From assembly GCA_032622095.1 (NCBI GenBank), contig CP136067.1:94480707-94544706 (forward strand): 64,000 nt of DNA, given 5' to 3'. Source of the DNA: Siphonodentalium dalli (Eukaryota > Mollusca > Scaphopoda > Gadilida > Siphonodentaliidae). Both the position numbers and the translations under genes were made by a program. Shown here in pieces: positions 1-10,729 of the stretch. Under the pieces are notes generated by a model. That model worked only from the letters and a program-made list of their open reading frames with translations. It was not told the DNA's origin and ran no database searches. Each line of letters begins with the position of its first letter. Position 1 is the first letter of the stretch.

Positions 1-468
1 GTTTTAGATTCAGACATGATCTCATGTGGCTTTGCTGTCCTTGTATGCTAAGATTATTGTTCTTCTCTGTTGGGAGCTATTCGACGAGACGACGGTGGGA
101 CGTCACACAGTTTGCTAAGGATCATGGTCAAGAAGTGTGGATAGTCGGTACATTATATGTATGTGTCCAAGGGAATGAGACAGCTAGCAGCCTTCGAAAC
201 ACTGCCGAAGTTGTCCACGTATGCCAATACGTTCGCTAAGTTTGTGAGTTGAACCATCTATTGAGAAGTGACTAGTTAACTTGGAAGTTCGCCAGGTGTA
301 CATGTCGTTATCCCCATGGGGTATGAGAAAGACATACATAGAGATGACCTTCTGTAAGCTTGTATACTTATCGACCATATGCCTTTCTATATAGTTCAAG
401 ATGACGCACAAATCCCATATTTAGCAAGTATTTAAAATCTTAAGCTAGACACCGGAAAATTAATTGTT

Positions 469-762
469 ATGATTAGAGGGACCCTTCTCCCAGGAAGTGT
501 TGAATACTTTGTCGGTGTGAGCGACCTAGATTTATCAGGCAAAGAAATAAAAACAGGTCCAGATCATTATGGACGTGGCATGCAAATCAGAATCTATTAT
601 CATGTAATTGTTCTAATATGGCTATTCGGCACACCTACGGTTACGGCAATTATCGGCGCTAAGTGTCGAATGGATTTCGAAATGCCACATCGCGATATTA
701 ATTGTGGGTTTTCCTACTTCCAGAAGGATACGAGCAATGTCATGCGTTTTGATACATTTTAA
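469..762 (+). CDS. Unrecognised 97-codon ORF, copy 1
   Basis: ATG-started frame that I do not recognise. The twin in unit 2 (5358-5642) is three codons shorter because of a 9-bp indel that keeps the frame; the rest of the protein is the same. It has no signal peptide or clear domain motif. It may be a remnant of the element that also supplies the segment upstream, or chance. Low confidence that it is translated. Confidence 0.2.
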   Translation: MIRGTLLPGSVEYFVGVSDLDLSGKEIKTGPDHYGRGMQIRIYYHVIVLIWLFGTPTVTAIIGAKCRMDFEMPHRDINCGFSYFQKDTSNVMRFDTF

Positions 763-859
763 GTTGAACTAATAGATGGTTTGTGCATGTATAGTTTCGT
801 CCATACATATCGATATTATGACAAAAAGTTGAAATTTGTATGTGAAAATATCGATTTCT

Positions 860-1530
860 TTTCAATATCTGGCCCCCAGTTTAGCTGCCATCTTGACCTT
901 GAGTATCAGTTGCCAAACCCAAATGAATACTTCATATCAATATTCCATATCAACATGTAATGGTGGTAGAATTCGCGAAACAATAACGCCCATCGTAAAA
1001 AAAAGTAAAGGAATGTAGGCGTGTTTTCAAATACCGGTCGCCATTTTGGCCGCCATCTTAGATTTAGAAAACAATTTCTTGCATGGGATGTAAGGTAATT
1101 ACTTCACCACAGTATTCCCAACTCAAATGTAAGCATGGGTGGAGTTGTCTCGACAATAATGCCCAATGATGTAAATATGAGGGATTTTCGGTGATTTTTC
1201 AAAATCTGTCCGCCATTGTGGGCGCTATTTTGGATTTGGGGGACTTTTATTTGGATGCAATATAAGGACAGTTCTTCAACTCAGTGTTCCCAACTCACAA
1301 TAGTAAGCAGGTGTGGAGTTGTCGTGACAATAACGCTCTCTGATGTTAAAATAAGCGATTTTCGGCGTATTTTCTATTTCTGGTGGCCATTTTGGCCGCC
1401 ATATTGGATTTGGGTGAATATTCCTCAACGCAGGTATAAGGGGAATCCTAGCTCGAGTATCTCCTGCACATATATATGCATGGGTTTTGTTATGATAGCA
1501 ATAACATTCATTGATTCGAAACACACATTG
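860..1530 (+). repeat. Degenerate ~165-175 bp tandem repeat (copy 1)
   Basis: The phrase GCCGCCAT(C/A)TTGGATTT and its variants recur near 889, 1052, 1228 and 1399, each followed by similar text ending in a CAATAACGC-like block. About four diverged units. The same block is repeated in unit 2 at 5736-6405. Open frames here (for example 1216-1539) are side effects of the repeat and are not annotated. Confidence 0.6.
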
Positions 1531-1539
1531 CGTTATTAG

Positions 1540-3947
1540 TAGCGAGTTTGCGATTTCAAACGGGTACGGGTACCGGTACGGGTACTGGTAGCTACCCGTA
1601 CCGGTACACGTTTTGAAATCGCAAACTGTTTTACGGGTAGAATTAAGCATATCGACGGGTAATGTATGGTGAGCCAATTGCAGCAAAATATATATGATAG
1701 AGAAATTGTTATCCGCATTCGACGTTATACTTGATGTTATGGTAATATGATGGACCTCTGCGAGGATAATGAATTGCATTCACCTGGGACGAGGCCAAAA
1801 TGGAATGGATTGGCGTCTTTCTTTGACTCATTTTGGTAACATTTTCAATAATTGGCTTTCATTAGTAATTTCCCAGACCGTTCTAGTTTCGTCTAGAACA
1901 GATGGAATTTTTCAGGCTAAGAAAATATGTTATGATAGCACAAATATACAATTACGCTAATTTAATAATCCAAACCATTATTCGGTGTAAAATATGTTGT
2001 TTTAGACACAGGGTCCAAGAATGTCCTACATGCATGTACTTTTAGTCAGATATAAGACCGAAATTGCCCCTTACTTATATTAGTTGGGGAATATATAGTC
2101 ATATAATTGATACTTGGTTGGAATCTTTCGAAGGGTCTGGCAAGGGAATATTTATCCAAAGAACTCGGATATTTGTCTGGGTCTAAATCCGGATGTATAG
2201 GTAGAAAAATTAAACTTTGTTAAATATAAAGGGTGTTTAATGGTACAATATTCATTATATGGTTTGAATAAAGAGCGTTCAAGTTTGCTTCACTTGTATG
2301 CCAAACAAAGAAAACAGATAAAAGTCGCTCTGACGACGGTAATATTGTGCTGAGTATGAGGTGTGTATATCAGAGGCCCCCACCCCCACCCCACCCGGAA
2401 TACGGAATACCACTTAACACAGAGGGTGAAATGCGGAATACCAGTTAACAGCCATATGGAATACATAAAACTATATGAAAACTTCATTTTTTGGAAGGTT
2501 GGCGTACGAATACCGGTAATTTTGGAATACCGAATACCTCCTAACCGAGGGGCCAGAATACGGCGTACCTCATAACAGGGCGTGGAATACGGCGTACGAA
2601 AAGAGGGGTGGGGGCCTCATATCAGTATTTTGTGTCACTATCGGCCACTACAAATGTATATATACAACAGCCTTGAGGTTCAAATGCGCCATGTCCGTTC
2701 AAATGTCAAATATCTATATTAAAATGAGAAATCAGTCACCACATAAGATATAATAAATGAACGGTTGTATTCAATCGTGTAACACATTCACGGTGTATTT
2801 ATGCCCACGCACAAAGGGTCGATAGGGGACGTGGCGAGATGGTTGGGGTTTAACAGTTGGAAATTGTATATACCTAACACACCAAACATACGTTGAAATT
2901 ATTCTGTCATTCCGTATGATTTTCCAAAAATGTATTAGTGGGGATTTTTTTTATAGTTTTTGACCAACATTTGCAAATATACCTACTTTTGGTAGAAATA
3001 ATTCGGGCTATATGGCCAACAGTTATGTTGGAAATATCCAACAAATGTAAAGCTTGAGGAAAGTCTATAATTGATCAATTTTCATGTTCAGATTTCAAAA
3101 CGTTCTCCCACCAGACCGAACCATGGTCGACCCGGTATGTCCTGGTCTATCCACATTCAGTGGCTCGTCAAAACTGATAATGAATTTGTTAAAAACAATA
3201 TAGGGCGTGAATTTGCCTGGTGTTAGACCACTAGATGTTATGATTTTGCAATTTCCAGGTTCATATCTACAAAATTGTTCTCGTTCTGGTCGGCGAGGTG
3301 GACCCTTCATTACATGACTTCTTTAACAAGACTACTAATCCATTTAGAACAGACTAGAATAATATTCAGGACAGTGAAGGATCAGTTTGGGGGGAAAAGA
3401 GCCCAACGGGGTGCATAATTGGAATTCCGCACAAACCTCTGTTTGGTGTGGTTCAATTGGTAGGGAATGTGAAGGTGGGGTGGACACCCCTTCTCAACGC
3501 GGAGACCCTCTAGACAATCACGTACCTGTGTCGAGACTGCGTATAGCACCATCAAATAACTCTCTTAATCATAGCATGTCATTACTTGAGTGAAGACCGT
3601 TGTCAGTAAACAAATCGGCGTTCCATAGTTATCTTAGTGCTAGAAGCCGCCTCGACACTTTGAACATAAAACATGGCTTAAATGACAAATGTATCAATGA
3701 GATTTGGCCACGTAATCGTGCAATAAATATATTAATACATAGCTGACTGTTATTTCATAGAACTAATGTACTTTTGAGTGAGAAAACTTTAGTGAAAGAC
3801 TACCAGTCAATGGGATACATCTACCCGTTCCAAATCCCTATCGCTTTATGTGCTGCATTCAAAGTACGCAAATGACCGTGACGAATTTCACCAATCTACC
3901 AGAATCTACCGGTACCCGTACCCGTCGAACGGGTATCGCAAACTCGC
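1540..3947. mobile_element. 2.4-kb TIR DNA transposon, inserted in unit 1 only
   Basis: Terminal inverted repeats of about 50 bp begin TAGCGAGTTTGCGAT on the left and end ATCGCAAACTCGC on the right. Both carry an inner GGGTACGGGTACCGG block. TAG flanks both sides (1537-1539 and 3948-3950). Unit 2 reads straight through the site (ATTAGTGTCG at 6411-6420), which proves insertion (or precise absence) rather than divergence. I find no transposase frame inside, so the element looks non-autonomous. A 3-bp duplication would suit PIF/Harbinger, but the superfamily is unproven. Confidence 0.75.
2374..2617. mobile_element. 244-bp TIR element nested in the 2.4-kb transposon
   Basis: Ends AGGCCCCCACCCC and GGGGTGGGGGCCT are inverted. 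Flanks TATATCAG (2366-2373) and CATATCAG (2618-2625) agree at 7 of 8 bases, as expected for an 8-bp target duplication. The inside is a run of GGAATAC-type short repeats. Confidence 0.6.
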
Positions 3948-4755
3948 TAGTGTCGATTCGGCTTTGACCGGATTATACCGGCATTTCGGAAAACGTGATA
4001 TCGGACAAAACTATCCAGCAAGGAATGTATATTACTGCACCGCCCATTCTTTGGGTATGTTTTAGATTCAGACATGATCTCATGTGGCTTTGCTGTCCTT
4101 GTATGCTAAGATTGTATCTTCCCATCCGTTCTGAGGCCCTTCTTACTCAACTGGACCAGGCGTGCACCATTGGCTACTATATAAGCCCCACCCAGACTGG
4201 GATATAGTCTTAAAGACGATGCCTTTGATAGTTGGTTGATATGTCATACTCACGCTGTGTGGTGGTCGGTATGGTTCAAGACAGTACAATGCCATCAACA
4301 CAAGGGTGAAATGTTCAACGCGGAGAATATCTAGAGGAATGTTACTTTGGTGAGATCTTTCATTCAGTTTAACCTACGTTGGGTGCACAAAGTGATTTCT
4401 TGGTAACATCACCATTCCGACCATTGTCCTACATCAGACATATTAACTACTATATTCTAGTATATATAATAAGTTATATAATATAAAGCTATATGATCAT
4501 AAAGGTCACGTTCACCAACGTCCACATCCATTGACGTCGAGACTACAAACTGTTCTTTAAACACACTGTGAAATAAATGCACCACAGTTCCTGACATTTT
4601 CTTGAATAATACCGCCCACATACTGACACTAACCCTGAGAGAGGATAGCAACAACGCATACCTTCATTCTATAAAGACATTATCCTTTAGCCCATCCGAC
4701 TGTTCTGGGGAGAGCAGGATAGTATTATCCAGACAAAATTATACGTCTGGTCAAG

Positions 4756-5290
4756 TTGATTCAGAACGGCCTTGAAACGGATGTGGGAATACAATCTTAC
4801 CACATCAAAAACACCAACACGCATGACATTCTATATCTGAAACATGTACCTGGTGTAGGGGTGTATACCGTGGCCCATTTCATTCCCACTGTCATGGCAC
4901 ATGTTCACAAACTAGCACCGCAAGTATTGTTCTTCTCTGTTGGGAGCTATTCGACGAGACGACTGTGGGACGTCACACAGTTTGCTAAGGATCATGGTCA
5001 AGAAGTGTGGATAGTCGGTACATTATGGTCTGCTCCTTAGCAGATATGTATATGTCCAAGGGAATGAGACAGCTAGCAGCCTTCGAAACACTGCCGAAGT
5101 TGTCCACGTATGCCAATACGTTCGCTAAGTTTGTGAGTTGAACCATCTATTGAGAAGTGACTAGTTAACTTGGAAGTTCGCCAGGTGTACATGTCGTTAT
5201 CCCCATGGGGTATGAGAAAGACATACATAGAGATGACCTTTTGTAAGCTTGTATACTTATCGACCATATGCCTTTCTATATAGTTCAAGA
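4756..5290 (+). pseudogene. Decayed coding segment, possibly SGNH-hydrolase-like
   Basis: A 94-codon open frame (4756-5040) is followed in other frames by protein-like stretches (from ATG 5046 ending YANTFAKFVS, then PHGYEKDIHRDD near 5200-5245), with stops between them. The order (hydrophobic strand APQVLFFSVGS, then FAKDHGQEVWIVGTL, then a His/Asp-rich tail) recalls the SGNH modules found in some invertebrate retroelements, but the usual GxND block is not clear. A shorter copy lies at 30-400 in unit 1, cut by the 813-bp deletion. The family assignment is a weak inference; the broken frames are directly visible. Confidence 0.25.
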
Positions 5291-5357
5291 TGACGCACAA
5301 ATCCCATATTTAGCAAGTATTTAAAATCTTAAGCTAGACACCGGAAAATTAATTGTT

Positions 5358-5642
5358 ATGATTAGAGGGACCCTTCTCCCAGGAAGTGTTGAATACTTTG
5401 TCGGTGTGAGCGACCTAGATTTATCAGGCAAAGAAATAAAAACAGGTCCAGATCATTATGGACGTGGCATGCAAATCAGAATCTATTATCATGTAATATG
5501 GCTATTCGGCACACCTACGGTTACGGCAATTATCGGCGCTAAGTGTCGAATGGATTTCGAAATGCCACATCGCGATATTAATTGTGGGTTTTCCTACTTC
5601 CAGAAGGATACGAGCAATGTCATGCGTTTTGATACGTTTTAA
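5358..5642 (+). CDS. Unrecognised 94-codon ORF, copy 2
   Basis: Unit 2 twin of the frame at 469-762, lacking three codons (VLI) near its middle. The frame and both ends are otherwise kept. No recognisable family. Confidence 0.2.
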   Translation: MIRGTLLPGSVEYFVGVSDLDLSGKEIKTGPDHYGRGMQIRIYYHVIWLFGTPTVTAIIGAKCRMDFEMPHRDINCGFSYFQKDTSNVMRFDTF

Positions 5643-5735
5643 GTTGAACTAATAGATGGTTTGTGTATAGTTTCGTCCATACATATCGATATTATGACAA
5701 AAAGTTGAAATTTGTATGTGAAAATATCGATTTCT

Positions 5736-6405
5736 TTTCAATATCTGGCCCCCAGTTTAGCTGCCATCTTGACCTTGAGTATCAGTTGCCAAACCCAAAT
5801 GAATACTTCATATCAATATTCCATATCAACATGTAATGGTGGTAGAATTCGCGAAACAATAACGCCCATCGTAAAAAAAAGTAAAGGAATGTAGGCGTGT
5901 TTTCAAATACCGGTCGCCATTTTGGCCGCCATCTTAGATTTAGAAAACAATTTCTTGCATGGGATGTAAGGTAATTACTTCACCACAGTATTCCCAACTC
6001 AAATGTAAGCATGGGTGGAGTTGTCTCGACAATAATGCCCAATGATGTAAATATGAGGGATTTTCGGTGATTTTTCAAAATCTGTCCGCCATTGTGGGCG
6101 CTATTTTGGATTTGGGGGACTTTTATTTGGATGCAATATAAGGACAGTTCTTCAACTCAGTGTTCCCAACTCACAATAGTAAGCAGGTGTGGAGTTGTCG
6201 TGACAATAACGCTCTCTGATGTTAAAATAAGCGATTTTCGGCGTATGTTCTATTTCTGGTGGCCATTTTGGCCGCCATATTGGATTTGGGTGAATATTCC
6301 TCAACGCAGGTATAAGGGGAATCCTAGCTCGAGTATCTCCTGCACATATATATGCATGGGTTTTGTTATGATAGCAATAACATTCATTGATTCGAAACAG
6401 ACATT
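5736..6405 (+). repeat. Degenerate ~165-175 bp tandem repeat (copy 2)
   Basis: Unit 2 counterpart of 860-1530, nearly identical to it. A related GGCGGCCATCTTGG stretch continues at 6625-6840 outside the duplication. Confidence 0.6.
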
Positions 6406-6949
6406 GCGTTATTAGTGTCGATTCGGCTTTGACCGGATTATACCGGCATTTCGGAAAACGTGATATCGGACAAAACTATCCAGCAAGGAATGTATATTAT
6501 GGTCCCAGTGAGTTCGCCAATGACTCTTCTATGCGATATATGTATAAAATCGTGTCAAGGTGCCAATATTTTCCCACAGAGACAAACGAAATGTGGTGAA
6601 ATGTCCGAAAAATAGCAATTTTTCACATTTCGGCGGCCATCTTGGCCGCCATATTGGATTTTTGTGTCGGATTTTCGGCTAATTTGTAAGGGTTGTATAT
6701 TACCGTAATGAATCGAACGGAAAACAAGACCGCATGTGACATCATCTGTACTATAACGGCGACCAAAGAGACCTGGTGCATATATATATAAAAAATGGCC
6801 GCCATGGTGGACGCCATCTTGTCTGGAGTCTCTGCGGCCACTTATTTTTCTTGTTAACAACCGAACAAAATTAGAGGAGACATTAAGAAAGAAAATTAGT
6901 GGGGTGAAGTTGAGTCCTGCGGGGGTGCAGATGTCGACCAATATCTCCT

Positions 6950-7234
6950 GGACTAAACAGAATTCAAACTAAAAATGTATTTTCAATGGAGGGGGAATAA
7001 CTGTCTTTAAAATAAAGAGTTATTCCCCCTCCATTGAAAATAATACACTATGCGCAACAAAACCAGATGAAACTTAAGCACAAAAACACGTCGGTAACTC
7101 AACAAAAACAACATGTTCACAGTTTATTACACCTGATACGTGTATAATGTTTTGGAGCTTCCTATTTCAAATGGTATATAGTATGGCATATATTTTATAT
7201 ATGTGATCTGGGGGTTCGAAAATTAAGTGGGCCT
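6950..7234. mobile_element. Partial TTAA-flanked AGGCCC element
   Basis: The right end CGAAAATTAAGTGGGCCT followed by TTAA (7235-7238) and the preceding 150 bp match the element at 63441-63925. The left terminus is missing. It contains a near-perfect inverted repeat around 6978-7046 (GGAGGGGGAATAAC arms), also present at 41952-42010 and 63680-63738. Confidence 0.6.
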
Positions 7235-7374
7235 TTAATGCTGATGTTTCTTTCAAATACAGTTCGGTCAGAATGTATCTGTTACATGTACGGTAGTTTA
7301 TTTATTTCAGTAATGCAGTCATCGTGTTTCTATAATAAACGATAAACTGATACTGTCTTCTTGGTATTAATAAC

Positions 7375-7691
7375 GCTGAAGGGGTCACTCTCACCAAAAA
7401 AAGGGTACACAGGATTTTCAAAATGTGCTGAAGGGTACACGGGGTTTTAAATGTTGTTCTAAAGGACATTCAGTTTTCGTGTCTGCCATGATTTCTGTTA
7501 GAGAATAATTGTTTACGTTCCAATGAATATTAAAATGTACTGAAAACAAACTGCTAATGGGCGCCAGACTTTCATAAACACAATTTAAGTAATGGTGTGC
7601 ATGCGGATCACAAACCCTGTGTACCCTTCAGCACATTATCAAACCCTGTGTACCCTTCAGCACTTTTTTTGGCGAGAGTGACCCCTTCAGC
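7375..7691. mobile_element. 317-bp MITE with 9-bp target duplication
   Basis: Ends GCTGAAGGGGTCACTCTC and its complement are exact for 18 bp, and the inverted similarity extends to about 75 bp, with internal copies of GTGCTGAAGGGTACACAGGG. The 9-mer ATTAATAAC sits on both sides (7366-7374 and 7692-7700). A 9-bp duplication fits the Mutator-like (MULE) superfamily; that assignment is an inference. Confidence 0.8.
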
Positions 7692-7847
7692 ATTAATAAC
7701 CGACATCCGGGACAATTTGGAAACAAGAATCCGGTGTAAAAAATGTACTATATGTGAATGCTAGCGTAATGGTATTTTTCATTCCTCGTGTGGTTTTTGT
7801 GGGGGCAATTTTTGATTCATTTCTGGTTAAATACGCCCAGAATAGCG

Positions 7848-8046
7848 AATTTTCGGAATAGCGAACCTTCGGAATAATGAACCTTTGGAATAGCGAAACT
7901 CAGGAATAGCGAAACTTCTGAATAACGAACCTTCGGAATAGCGAACCTTCGGAATAATGAACCTTCGGAATAGAGAAACTTCGGAATAATGAACCTTCCG
8001 AATAGCGAACCTTCGGAATAATGAACCTTCAGTCGGAATAGAGAAC
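7848..8046 (+). repeat. Minisatellite, ~16-bp unit
   Basis: About twelve imperfect copies of GGAATAGCGAACCTTC and GGAATAATGAACCTTC, with slightly changed variants interleaved. Confidence 0.8.
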
Positions 8047-8319
8047 CCTACCCGTTTGCAATAGCAACGACATAAGATAAGATAAGATACGTTTTAATGG
8101 TCTTTAAGACACATATTGGTGTAGGACAACCTACATGTATGAATAGAAATAAACAGGAATACATGGTATATAATTATGTGATATGTATACATGTAACAAG
8201 TATAACAGATTAACAAAAATTGTAAAGATGTAGAATATCAAATTATGGACGGACAAATATATGAGACGCCCAGAATAGCAGTCAAGTCGCCTTATATTAT
8301 TTTCCCAATTTGTTTACCC

Positions 8320-8396
8320 TGTGCCAATGCATTCTCTTATATATGCGAGTCGACCATAGGTCGCCTCGCATATACAAGAGAATGCATTGGCCTAAC
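8320..8396. repeat. Palindromic hairpin repeat (ATGCATTCTCTTATATATGC family)
   Basis: Inverted arms CAATGCATTCTCTTATATATGC and complement around a GTCGACCATAGGTCGCC-like centre. One of about fifteen copies in the window; others are listed in separate entries. No coding content. Confidence 0.8.
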
Positions 8397-8608
8397 AATT
8401 TTTTACAATTTTAATAATTTTTTCTTGTATTCTTTAACAATTTTATAATTTCACCCATACAGAGCCCCATACAAACATGAGCAGACGACACTCTTCTATA
8501 TGCTTCTATATATGTGTGGGGCTCCCTGCAGGGTAATGGATGTTTTTTATTTTATGTCCTAAAAATTGTAAGAAATATTTATTTAAAAGAAATGATAAAA
8601 AATTGTTA

Positions 8609-8682
8609 GGCCAATGCATTCTCTTATATATGCGAGGCGACCTATGGTCGACTCGCATATATAAGAGAATGCATTGGCACAG
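8609..8682. repeat. Palindromic hairpin repeat, same family
   Basis: Near-perfect palindrome in reverse order to the 8320 copy, ending GCATTGGCACAGGG. A third, decayed copy is at 8930-9005 (CAGTGCATTCTCTTATATATGC, with an enlarged AT run in the second arm). Confidence 0.8.
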
Positions 8683-9793
8683 GGTAAAAAAAAAAATTGG
8701 TGGGTAGAAAACATTACTTGTAGGACTTTGTATAAATGTTCTGACAATCGCCGTAATGAGTAAATTTTGGGCGCCTCGAGAAACAGATGTTTTAAGTGAT
8801 ATGTGCGGATACGGTATCATTCGCACACGTCGTTAATTAATCGATGAGGTTTCAATAACTTTCTATTCGCATTGAGGCCCTTTAAGTCCTTCATGACGGG
8901 AACTGCGCTGGTGTAGCTTTAAATTTCCTGTGCCAGTGCATTCTCTTATATATGCGAGTCTCCCATAACCTCGCATATATATATATATATGAGAACGCAC
9001 TGGCTGGCAAGGTAAATATGGTTAGGCCAATGTATTCTCTTATATTAACCATTTGATCAGTAGATGCTCGCTGATGAATAGTTAGGCTACTTGATTCCCA
9101 TTCATTTATTTGTACGAATATTCAGTTATGAGTCAACCAAGTAGCTATATATAAACTTTCTTTGTTTCAACACTTAACCCTTTAGTCTCACATAGATAAG
9201 AAGTTGCACTGGCTTACAAGGTCAATGTAACTATTGGTAGGCCATTGTATTCTCATATATGCGAGGCTCGATCCCCATGAGAGTAGCGAGATGACGGCTG
9301 TGGCGACTATGTTGGAGCCAGGTCGTCCTGGTTACTCTTTTTAGTGTGTCCCACTTTATATGCCGGATAAAATTTTACTCTTGAAACACTTATAATGATC
9401 ACCGGTCACCGGAAACACAGCTATAAGTCTGATCATGCCATACTACTGTGCCAACGACCTTGGCCTTGATGTAGAATGTCAACCTTCACATCCTGCTCTC
9501 ATTTGAGCATTGCTGAATGCGCTCGTGAACGCGATACAAATTAAAACGACGATAGCAACAGATTCAGTTGAAATAAAAATGCTCAGCATTCGTATTTGTT
9601 TTATATAATTTATTTTTGAATATAGAATGCCACGGTTGTTATCCAAATCGAACAATTAGGCTACATAATTAAGTACGGTACTGAGTTAACTTGATATTAA
9701 TTATTGAAATAAATATTGATGTTGGCATATTTATTTTTTTTGCATGATAAAGAATTAAATATCTTTCTATCAAATTTCTTTGTGGAATATACA

Positions 9794-10318
9794 GGGGGGG
9801 GGGGGTCGGAAAAAAAATTCAGGCACGTATGGCATTTTTTCCCTTTCGATCATTTTTTGTACCCACCCACCCCCACCGCCAAATTTTTTTCCGTTTTCGG
9901 CAGTTTTTTCCGACCATTTTTTGACACCCACCCCCCCATTTTAACACTAAAACAGAGATTTGCGGGGGGAAATTCACTGTAAACAGCTGTATGTGAATTT
10001 CTGTGCATACTATTTCAATGGATGTTAACATGGACATGTAAATACGAATGAGTCATTTTGAGGTCATTCGGCCAAAAAAAACATGGCTGCCAGCGGCCAT
10101 CTTGGATTTCAAACACGATAACTGCCTGCAGTCAGTTTACAGTTAGAATTACATTATTTCTCTCATTCAAAGTGGTTTTGAAGCCCAACTCATTGCCAAA
10201 ACACTAAAAAACAAGCAGGAAATATTTTTTTTAGTTGCGGAAAAAATTGCTTGTTGGTGGCTTTCACCACCCACCCACCCCGGCATACGTGCCGGAATTT
10301 TTTTTTCACCCCCCCCCC
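9794..10318. mobile_element. 525-bp TIR element with ~11-bp target duplication
   Basis: Both ends are G/C homopolymer runs followed by inverted GGCACGTATGCC-like text. The 11-mer TGGAATATACA flanks it at 9783-9793 and 10319-10329; 9-11 bp is ambiguous because of the end bases. The interior (about 10008-10118) contains one monomer of the satellite that makes up the 20785-22885 array (GAGTCATTTTGAGGTCATTC, then ATGGCTGCCAGCGGCCATCT). The target size suits a MULE-like element. Confidence 0.65.
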
Positions 10319-10569
10319 TGGAATATACAACTATTTCGTGCTATTTTTTTTGTCAGTAATCTCGTCATATTTACTTAAAGAGCGACCCAGTAATAGCTAG
10401 CATATATATTTATGTGTATGCCACCATCAACACTGATATATTCGATAAAGAGCGTTTACTGTTGTATAATTTCTTTGTGAATCATAAGTTTTTTGGTTAT
10501 TTTATTCCGATAGGACATATATTTAGCTTTATTTAATAATGCATTTAAAAGTAATTAATAAACTAGAGT

Positions 10570-10723
10570 GCATTGAATAAAGAGCTTTCATTCTCTAACT
10601 GATTAAATTACATATGATATCACCAACCCTTTTATTTCATTATATTGATAGGCTATAAAGAAATATAAGGACTGGCGATATCATGTAATTCAATCAGTTA
10701 GATAATGAACGCTCTTTATTCAA
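10570..10723. mobile_element. ~154-bp MITE, TTGAATAAAGAGC ends
   Basis: Ends ATTGAATAAAGAGC and GCTCTTTATTCAAT are inverted, and the arms continue for about 40 bp (TTCATT, TCTAACTGATT, ATTACAT). Further loose copies of the end motif sit at 2267, 10446, 10736, 11026, 18374 and 57903. Confidence 0.6.
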
Positions 10724-10729
10724 TGGCCT

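Larger units (their letters stand above)
1..4057 (+). repeat. Tandem segmental duplication, unit 1 (interrupted)
   Basis: Positions 1-57 match 4058-4113, and 58-1539 match 4927-6415 almost base for base. The flank 3951-4036 matches 6416-6500. Unit 1 therefore equals unit 2 except that it lacks about 813 bp present in unit 2 (4114-4926) and carries a 2411-bp insertion at 1540-3950. The window starts inside this unit, so its left border is not visible and the array may continue upstream. The near identity points to a recent duplication. Confidence 0.85.
4058..6500 (+). repeat. Tandem segmental duplication, unit 2
   Basis: Second copy of unit 1. It keeps the uninterrupted insertion site at 6411-6420 and an extra stretch, 4114-4926, missing from unit 1. 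A 9-bp difference at about 5495 versus 610 and a 17-bp difference at about 5030 are the larger indels. Beyond about 6500 the two copies diverge (ATTATGGTCC here, ATTACTGCAC after 4036). Confidence 0.85.

Noticed and set aside
1216-1539. 107-codon open frame, aromatic-rich
   Set aside because: Lies across degenerate GCCGCCATNTTGG tandem repeats; composition follows the repeat, and the copy in unit 2 is the same DNA.
7848-8046. 16-bp repeats as a CRISPR or regulatory array
   Set aside because: Head-to-tail minisatellite with no spacers and no cas genes.
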